DNA of 38,270 nt from a virus: IMG/VR virus record IMGVR_UViG_3300042861_000806, positions 1 through 38,270 of that record, one strand, 5' to 3'. The notes under the pieces were generated by a model that saw only the letters and a program-made list of their open reading frames with translations, did not search any database and was not told the DNA's origin. The position numbers and the translations under genes were made by a program. The first letter of the stretch is position 1, and each line of letters opens with the position of its first letter. Below, piece after piece: positions 35,500-38,270 of this stretch.

Positions 35500-36492
35500 A
35501 TGCCGACCATCAACCAACTTCCGGTTGTCTCGCAGCTTTCCACGGGCGACCAGATCCCGATTTACAACACGGTCAACGGCGACGCCAGGCGCGCGAGCCT
35601 TGCGACCATGCTCGACTTCTTCGAGCAGACCTTCGCGTCACCGACTGTCGCTGTCAACCTCTACACCCCGGCCACCGGCTTCAGCATCTCCGCTCCGACT
35701 CCGATTAGCCAGCAGCAGTGGATGATCCTTCAGCCCGCCGGCACTCTGGCGACCGGAACTATCACGTTGCCGCTCAATACGGGCGTTCCTGACGGCACGG
35801 AAATCCTCATCACCACGACGCAGCAGATCACGGCCATTACCATCGGCCTAAACGGCGCTGCGGCTGTGTTTGGCCTGCCGACCATGCTGCAGGCTGGCGC
35901 TGGTGTGCGTCTACGGTGGTATCAAGCCACGAACTCGTGGTACAGCATCACGGCCGACAGTGCTCCATACGGAGCCGCTATCCGCACGTTCCTAAGCACG
36001 CCCAGCAGCGCGAACCTGGCTGCTGCGGTGTCTGACGAAACGGGCACGGGTGCGCTGGTGTTCCAGACGTCTCCGGCTCTCATCACCCCAAACCTCGGCA
36101 ACGCTACCGGCGCCAGCGTAACCACCTCGTTCAATCAATACATCACCGGCCTTGGGAAGCACGGCTACGACACGGGCGCTGGGGGCACGGTTACGCAAGC
36201 GACGAGCAAAGCTACCGCAGTCACGCTGGACAAGCCTACGGGCACGATCACGATGAACAACGCAGCCCTAGCTGCGGCTACTACGGTGACGTTCCTTTTG
36301 AACAGCTTGGTGATCGAGGCCAATGACATCGTGGTGCTAAACCACATCTCAGGCGGGACGGCTGGTGCCTACACGCTCAACGCTCAATGCCTCGCGGGTC
36401 AGGCGAACATCAACGTCCGCAACATCACGGCGGGAAGTCTGAGCGAGGCTATCGTCTTGCGCTACGCGGTGATCAAGTCGTCCAACGCTTGA
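35500..36492 (+). CDS. Structural protein between gp4 and gp10
   Basis: 330 residues from ATG 35500. Starts PTINQLPVVSQLSTGDQIPI, YNTVNGDARRASLATMLDFF, a common N-terminus of phage virion proteins. It continues as beta-rich sequence containing LSTPSSANLAAAVSDETGTG, ALVFQTSPALITPNLGNATG, a motif widely used in phage fibre and tail proteins. The C-terminus is a beta domain (AAATTVTFLLNSLVIEANDI). Probably a small fibre or tail-knob decoration. Not present in P22 at this place. Confidence 0.76.
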   Translation: MPTINQLPVVSQLSTGDQIPIYNTVNGDARRASLATMLDFFEQTFASPTVAVNLYTPATGFSISAPTPISQQQWMILQPAGTLATGTITLPLNTGVPDGTEILITTTQQITAITIGLNGAAAVFGLPTMLQAGAGVRLRWYQATNSWYSITADSAPYGAAIRTFLSTPSSANLAAAVSDETGTGALVFQTSPALITPNLGNATGASVTTSFNQYITGLGKHGYDTGAGGTVTQATSKATAVTLDKPTGTITMNNAALAAATTVTFLLNSLVIEANDIVVLNHISGGTAGAYTLNAQCLAGQANINVRNITAGSLSEAIVLRYAVIKSSNA

Positions 36493-36501
36493 TGGTGGCC
36501 C

Positions 36502-37905
36502 GTGCCCTCTATCCCCATCGTCTCGGGCATCTACACCGACAACGGGCCTGACGTTAGGGCTTCGTTCCCGGTCAACCTGATGCCGGTCCCCAAGGGCTCA
36601 GGCGTTAGTCAGGAGTACCTGCGCCCGGTTGATGGCATCGTCCCATTCGGCACCGGCCCCGGCATTGACCGAGGCGGCATTGAGTGGCGCGGCACCTGCT
36701 ACCGGGTCATGGGCACGAAGCTGGTCACGGTGGCGTCTAATGGCGTCGTGAACGTGCTGGGCGATGTCGGCGGGACGGGATATGTGACCTTCGACTATTC
36801 CTTTGACCGGCTCGCCATCGCCAGCGGTGGAAACCTGTTCTATTGGAACGGCACGCTTACGCAAGTGACCGACCCGGACCTGGGTACGGTGCTGGATGTT
36901 GCGTGGGTTGACGGGTATTTCATGACGACGGACGGGGAGTTCTTGGTCGTCACCGAGCTAAACGACCCGACGCTAGTCAACCCGTTGAAGTACGGATCAA
37001 GCGAGCTTGACCCTGATCCTGTCGTTGCGCTGCTCAAGTCTCGGAACGAAGTCTACGCAGTCAATCGGCACACCATCGAAGTATTCGACAACGTGGGCGG
37101 AACCCTGTTCCCGTTTCAACGTATCGACGGCGCGCAAATCATGCGCGGCGCCATCGGAACCCACGGCTGCTGTGCGTTTGGCGACGAGGGCATTGCTTTT
37201 CTAGGTGGAGGGCGGAACGAACCCCCGAGCATCTATCTCGGCCAAAACGCTTCAAGTGTCCCGCTCGCTTCTCAAGATATCGACCTGATTCTTCAAAACT
37301 ACACCGAGGCGGAACTGTCCACGGTGAAGCTGGAAGCCCGCTTCGACCGCTCGCATAAGCTGCTCTACGTGCATCTTCCCGACCGGACGCTGGTGTATGA
37401 CCACGCGGCCAGTCAGGTGCTACAGCAGCGGGTTTGGTTCACGCTCACAGGGGGCGTGGTTGACTTTGCAGAGTACCCGGCGCGGAATCTGGTCTGGTGC
37501 TATGACCGCTGGATCGTCGGCCATCCGTCGTCGGCTCAAGTGGGCTACCTAGACCGCACCATCAGCAGCCAATGGGGCCAAAAGGCCCGATGGGAGTTCG
37601 CTTGCCCTATCGTTTACAACGAGTCCAAGGGCGCGATCTTTCACGAGTTGGAGCTAGTTTCCCTGCCGGGCCGGGTGGCGCTTGGCGTCAACCCCCAGGT
37701 AAGCACGTCTTACAGCACGGACGGCATGAGTTGGAGCCAAGACCGTTTCATCTCCGCAGGGACCACGGGCGACACCAGAAAGCGCCTGGTCTGGTTCCAA
37801 CAGGGCCACATGGAAAGCATCCGCATGCAGCGCTTTCGCGGCGACACGGATGCTCACTTGTCAGTGCTCAGGCTTGAGGCACGGCTAGAGCCGCTGAACG
37901 TGTAA
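36502..37905 (+). CDS. Tail stabilisation factor, P22 gp10 type
   Basis: 467 residues from GTG 36502, close to the 472 of P22 gp10. The start (IPIVSGIYTDNGPDVRASFP, VNLMPVPKGSGVSQEYLRPV) and the repeated beta-propeller-like strands (YVTFDYSFDRLAIASGGNLF, VAWVDGYFMTTDGEFLVVTE, NEVYAVNRHTIEVFDNVGGT, MRGAIGTHGCCAFGDEGIAF) match the phage_stabilise/P22 gp10 family. This family forms the hexameric hub to which tailspikes and needle attach. Stop TAA overlaps the next ATG. Confidence 0.93.
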   Translation: MPSIPIVSGIYTDNGPDVRASFPVNLMPVPKGSGVSQEYLRPVDGIVPFGTGPGIDRGGIEWRGTCYRVMGTKLVTVASNGVVNVLGDVGGTGYVTFDYSFDRLAIASGGNLFYWNGTLTQVTDPDLGTVLDVAWVDGYFMTTDGEFLVVTELNDPTLVNPLKYGSSELDPDPVVALLKSRNEVYAVNRHTIEVFDNVGGTLFPFQRIDGAQIMRGAIGTHGCCAFGDEGIAFLGGGRNEPPSIYLGQNASSVPLASQDIDLILQNYTEAELSTVKLEARFDRSHKLLYVHLPDRTLVYDHAASQVLQQRVWFTLTGGVVDFAEYPARNLVWCYDRWIVGHPSSAQVGYLDRTISSQWGQKARWEFACPIVYNESKGAIFHELELVSLPGRVALGVNPQVSTSYSTDGMSWSQDRFISAGTTGDTRKRLVWFQQGHMESIRMQRFRGDTDAHLSVLRLEARLEPLNV

Positions 37906-38270
37906 TGGCGACGATTCCGCCGCTTCGTCTAAGCCGGTCGCAGCTTGCTCAGTTCCTCAAGGATCAGGAGCAAATCCGCGCCTTTGAGAACCTGTTTTCT
38001 ATTGTCGAACCGCTGGCCGATGGGTCAGCGTCGAGCGACTTCGTGGAACTTGGCTCGGCTCAAGCCTCGGCCAATGAAGCCCTAGCCACTATCGCCAGCG
38101 TGGCGCATGACGCGGCGGTGTGCTGCGCGGTGACTCAAGCCAAGGCGCAAGACGCGCTAGACCGCACGGCCACGCTCGAACAAGAGATGCCCGTCGCCAT
38201 CGCAGCGGCTGAAAACAAGGCGAACCAAGCCCTCGCCCTCGTCAGCGATCTATCCGCGACGGTTGACGGC
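37905..38270 (+). CDS. LamG-domain virion/tail protein, N-terminal part (continues at 1)
   Basis: The gene starts with ATG overlapping the gp10-like stop and runs off the window; on the 38,143 bp circle it continues at base 1 and ends at 1330 (522 residues in total). The N-terminal part (IPPLRLSRSQLAQFLKDQEQ, RAFENLFSIVEPLADGSASS) is typical of proteins that attach to the tail hub. Residues 60-120 are an alanine-rich coiled coil (NEALATIASVAHDAAVCCAV, EQEMPVAIAAAENKANQALA). Position after gp10 equals that of the P22 tail needle gp26. Confidence 0.85.
   Translation, partial: MATIPPLRLSRSQLAQFLKDQEQIRAFENLFSIVEPLADGSASSDFVELGSAQASANEALATIASVAHDAAVCCAVTQAKAQDALDRTATLEQEMPVAIAAAENKANQALALVSDLSATVDG
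38144..38270. repeat. Terminal direct repeat, right copy (circular join)
   Basis: Identical to bases 1-127; see the left copy. Annotate only one of the two when the genome is circularised. Confidence 0.93.

Noticed and set aside
1-38270. tRNA genes
   Set aside because: No cloverleaf with a T-loop GTTCRAR pattern and acceptor pairing was found by reading; a dedicated scan would be decisive.
38144-38270. Physical direct terminal repeats of the virion DNA
   Set aside because: Length of exactly 127 bases, lying inside a coding gene and matching a common assembly k-mer, fits an assembly overlap better; terminase type also suggests headful packaging.

Overview
The window is a complete, circularly closed tailed-phage genome. 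The first 127 bases are repeated exactly at the end (38144-38270), the signature of a circular assembly, so the unit genome is 38,143 bp and one virion gene runs across the join (37905 to 1330). The virion parts match the P22 plan for a short-tailed phage: P22-type portal, scaffold, coat protein, gp4-like and gp10-like tail factors, three ejection-type internal proteins and a tailspike with a P22-type head-binding domain. The lysis set (CHAP-like endolysin, Rz with nested Rz1) and the tailspike point to a Gram-negative host. High GC and family resemblances suggest a beta- or gammaproteobacterium, but this is only inference. No integrase, CI-like repressor, replicative helicase, primase or DNA polymerase is visible, so host replication proteins are probably used.

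Layout. 37905 through 8180 (+): tail and internal virion proteins, ending with the tailspike. 8180-10366 (+): lysis module with several small membrane proteins. 10428-17603 (-): a leftward early region of about 24 very small genes, mostly joined by ATGA or GTGA overlaps. Inside it lies a recombination module: DUF1071/Rad52-like annealing protein, SpoVG-like SSB, Ref/HNH-like protein and NinB. 17604-17733: a divergent control region. 17734-21255 (+): small DNA-binding proteins, a RusA-like resolvase, a structured RNA region and two moron-like modules. 21338-37905 (+): terminase, portal, SGNH hydrolase, repeat/FN3-type proteins, scaffold, coat, decoration-like proteins and tail factors.

The most unusual feature is at 12467-14066: five tandem, same-orientation sites with the architecture of integron attC sites. 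Each has R and L boxes, an imperfect hairpin and the two extra-helical bases C and A in the L'' arm. They delimit four cassettes, each with one small gene on the strand opposite to the usual cassette polarity. Three of the four genes take their TAA stop from the first three bases after the predicted cleavage point. Two have their ribosome binding site and start codon in the attC hairpin loop. No integrase is present, so this is a CALIN-like array in a phage, read from a phage promoter that abuts the last attC.

A family of related promoter/operator elements (TAGGGTTT, then ACCTATGGCAA, then a -10 box) occurs at 14090, 15952, 17677, 19927 and 20982, always oriented with transcription. It probably coordinates the early genes. 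Other structured elements are a highly paired RNA region at 18541-18870 with mutually exclusive hairpins, and a structured leader ahead of the coat gene.
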